DNA from: Brienomyrus brachyistius
Taxonomy: Eukaryota; Chordata; Actinopteri; Osteoglossiformes; Mormyridae
Length of the DNA: 64,000 nt
Direction: 5' to 3'
NCBI RefSeq assembly: GCF_023856365.1
Contig: NC_064542.1
Span: 9,975,363 to 10,039,362 of the forward strand
How positions within the stretch are numbered: position 1 is the first letter of the stretch; every line of letters starts with the position of its first letter. The notes below the pieces were generated by a model that did no database searches, had not been told where the DNA came from, and saw only the letters and a program-made list of their open reading frames with translations. The position numbers were made by a program, and so were the translations under genes. Below, one piece after another: positions 62,230-64,000 of this stretch.

Positions 62230-62590
62230 CCAGCACGCGACGAAGAAAAAAAACAGTAGAACAAAAAGTTTATTATAAATAATATGAATAATGGCTCGTA
62301 TAACAAAAGACGGAAAAATAAGATCCAGTGACAAAAATGGTACAAAGCCATGCCTGCCTGTCACACAAGCGGCAAACGGTCACGACGACAGAACGTGACT
62401 GGGGCGGAGCATCACAACTGGAAGAGCGCGACGTCTTCTCAAGGGGACAGCAGCCCTTTATGCAGTCGCGCACCCAATCACCAATGGCAGGAACAGGAGC
62501 AATTAACCACCGCCGTCACTGGAATGTCCTGCAACGCAACTAGTCACAGAGCAAAGCACCGCAAATACACCGAGGCGTAACAGGCCGTAT
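62230..62590 (-). mobile_element. Possible solo LTR
   Basis: On the - strand the segment opens tgttacgcctcggtg, has a TATA-like gcataaaggg (62453-62462) about 130 bp in and an AATAAA signal (62269-62274) about 180 bp further, then a T-rich end. This is the U3-R-U5 order of an LTR. Composition is CpG-richer than the flanks. I could not fix the 3' border or a target duplication and see no second LTR or internal genes, so this stays tentative. Confidence 0.35.
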
Positions 62591-64000
62591 TGATAAACCA
62601 ATGCACTCTGCACCCAGGTTCCGTCAATGGTGGCGTGTTTCTTTGTCGCGATCCCAGCACCAAGTGAGATTCCCATGAACAACAATCCCATAAAATAACA
62701 CCTGTGACTTCTGTGTTTTGATTTTTCCTACAAAGTCTTAAACATCCAGTGTGAAATGTGCTCGTGTTTTAACCACAGAGGAATGACATATGCGAGAGAG
62801 AGACAATGGCAAGTTGACCGAGAAAGGTCATGGTCTGATGGGCCAAGCACCTTCCCGGGGCATTTAGGTCATCAGCCCCAGAGACACGGCTTGTGACTGC
62901 CAGTGGTCTTGACCGGCACATTCCGCCAAGCCTCCTCAGGCACGCATGCGGTTCACAAGACAGGAAACAGCTCGGGGGAATCCCAGTGGTCAAGGTTGCT
63001 AAAGCCGTGCACTGGGGAGCCGGATATCCTACCCAGGTCTGGGTCCTGTCCACATTTAGCCTACTTGCCAATTTTTAAATTATATCTGTTCCCTGAAGCA
63101 GTGGACAGCGGCTTCAGTCCTGTAAATGGGAGGCAAAACAGGTACGTTAACTAGTGAGCCGCCCACCATTTCGCCAAGTCCAGTTTGAGATTCTGTGTGT
63201 CGTACCAGCATCCATAGCTGCACAAGCAAAGACGTAAAGCATCTTTCCCAAGGGCCAAAAATCTGAAAAGTATGTCTGTTCTTTCTTTTTTTTTTAGCAA
63301 AATAACCCGTACTTCCTGGGTTTTTATTTAGACTTTTTCATTTGTTTAGAGGTGACTAAACCAAGAAGATAAGCCACGTGAACAAAGTTCTAGCTGATGT
63401 AGATGAAGTAAAAATGAACAGAAAGTACCGTGGCGTGGTGTAACTTTCCTGAAACATCACTACGCCCGTCTCATGCCCAGAGGACAAACTGATATGTGTC
63501 ATGTTATGCTGCTTCGTAGAAATGTTTAGTTTCAGCTGAAACTAGAGCAAAGTTAGCAACTTCTTGAGGTAGCAGTGACCTATATCTATATTTCTGTAAA
63601 TCTTCAGGACCGAATTTCCCGTAATCTACCATACACTTGTGATTTTACAGGAGAAAAAAAAACTTTGCGTTGATTTGTCCGATTCTTTGATTTGTGAATG
63701 CAGGTCAATGATGCGCTGGAAGTAATGCTCGTTAAAAGACTGACGGCATGCTGTGTCTTTAACGAGCCAGAAGATACTCCAGCGGGGGGGTGGCTCTATA
63801 CCAGTAAGGGTGAAGCGCTGCCGCAGATCGGCCAGGGATGAGATAAGCGCGATCCGATCCGTTTAGTTCGGAAATATTCTGCGCTAACCTAGTCGCCACA
63901 TCACCTGGACGCGAAGCGACATCTATCAATACGAGACGCCGAGATATAATAAATGGAAGGAGGACAAGGTTTTGCATTTGGAATTCAAATGTCATTGGGG
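62591..64000. other. Non-coding DNA at right edge, with one stem-loop
   Basis: No exon recognised. An inverted repeat at 63727-63767 (gctcgttaaaagac / gtctttaacgagc) could form a 13-bp stem with one bulged A and a 14-nt loop. No RNA family is assigned. Confidence 0.4.

Noticed and set aside
1..64000. CRISPR array, phage, operon or other prokaryotic system
   Set aside because: All recognisable genes are spliced vertebrate genes, and the repeats are eukaryotic transposons and microsatellites.

Overview
This window is nuclear DNA from a vertebrate, most likely a ray-finned fish. It contains intron-containing vertebrate genes with GT-AG splice sites, and abundant SINE, MITE, hAT and Tc1/mariner remnants of kinds common in teleosts. 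The intergenic DNA is mostly AT-rich and full of simple repeats. There are no operons, CRISPR arrays or other prokaryotic features. The species cannot be named from the sequence.

Two genes can be named. dusp1 (MAP-kinase phosphatase 1) is complete on the + strand, with four coding exons between 6992 and 9123 encoding 364 residues. The first coding exon of ergic1 lies on the - strand at 3007-3026, and the rest of that gene runs off the left edge. The two genes are head to head about 3.5 kb apart, with CRE-like, CCAAT, GC-box and TATA-like motifs near their starts. I recall the same divergent ERGIC1/DUSP1 arrangement in human. A third candidate, unnamed, is a first coding exon at 17937-18036 (+) for a protein with an N-myristoylation-type start; its remaining exons were not found.

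Region by region: 1-3006 is ergic1 intron 1, with a LINE-like tail and a MITE. 3180-6530 is the intergenic interval between the two genes. 6530-9955 is dusp1 with its promoter and 3'UTR. 9960-17700 is non-coding and includes a large tetranucleotide array and a SINE with a perfect 12-bp target duplication. From 18037 to 64000, about 46 kb, I find no convincing exon. That stretch holds a second intact SINE, a 43-bp tandem repeat, a purine-rich minisatellite, three copies of one hairpin MITE, two hAT-type MITEs and an hAT remnant coding for the start of a BED-finger transposase. It also holds a Tc1 remnant, a diverged direct duplication and a possible solo LTR. It may be a long intron of the candidate gene or a gene desert.

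I found no convincing new multi-gene system. The most informative signals are the nested transposon history at 32-34.5 kb, with a filled site and its related empty site in one window, the unassigned first exon at 17.9 kb, and the compact dusp1/ergic1 promoter interval.
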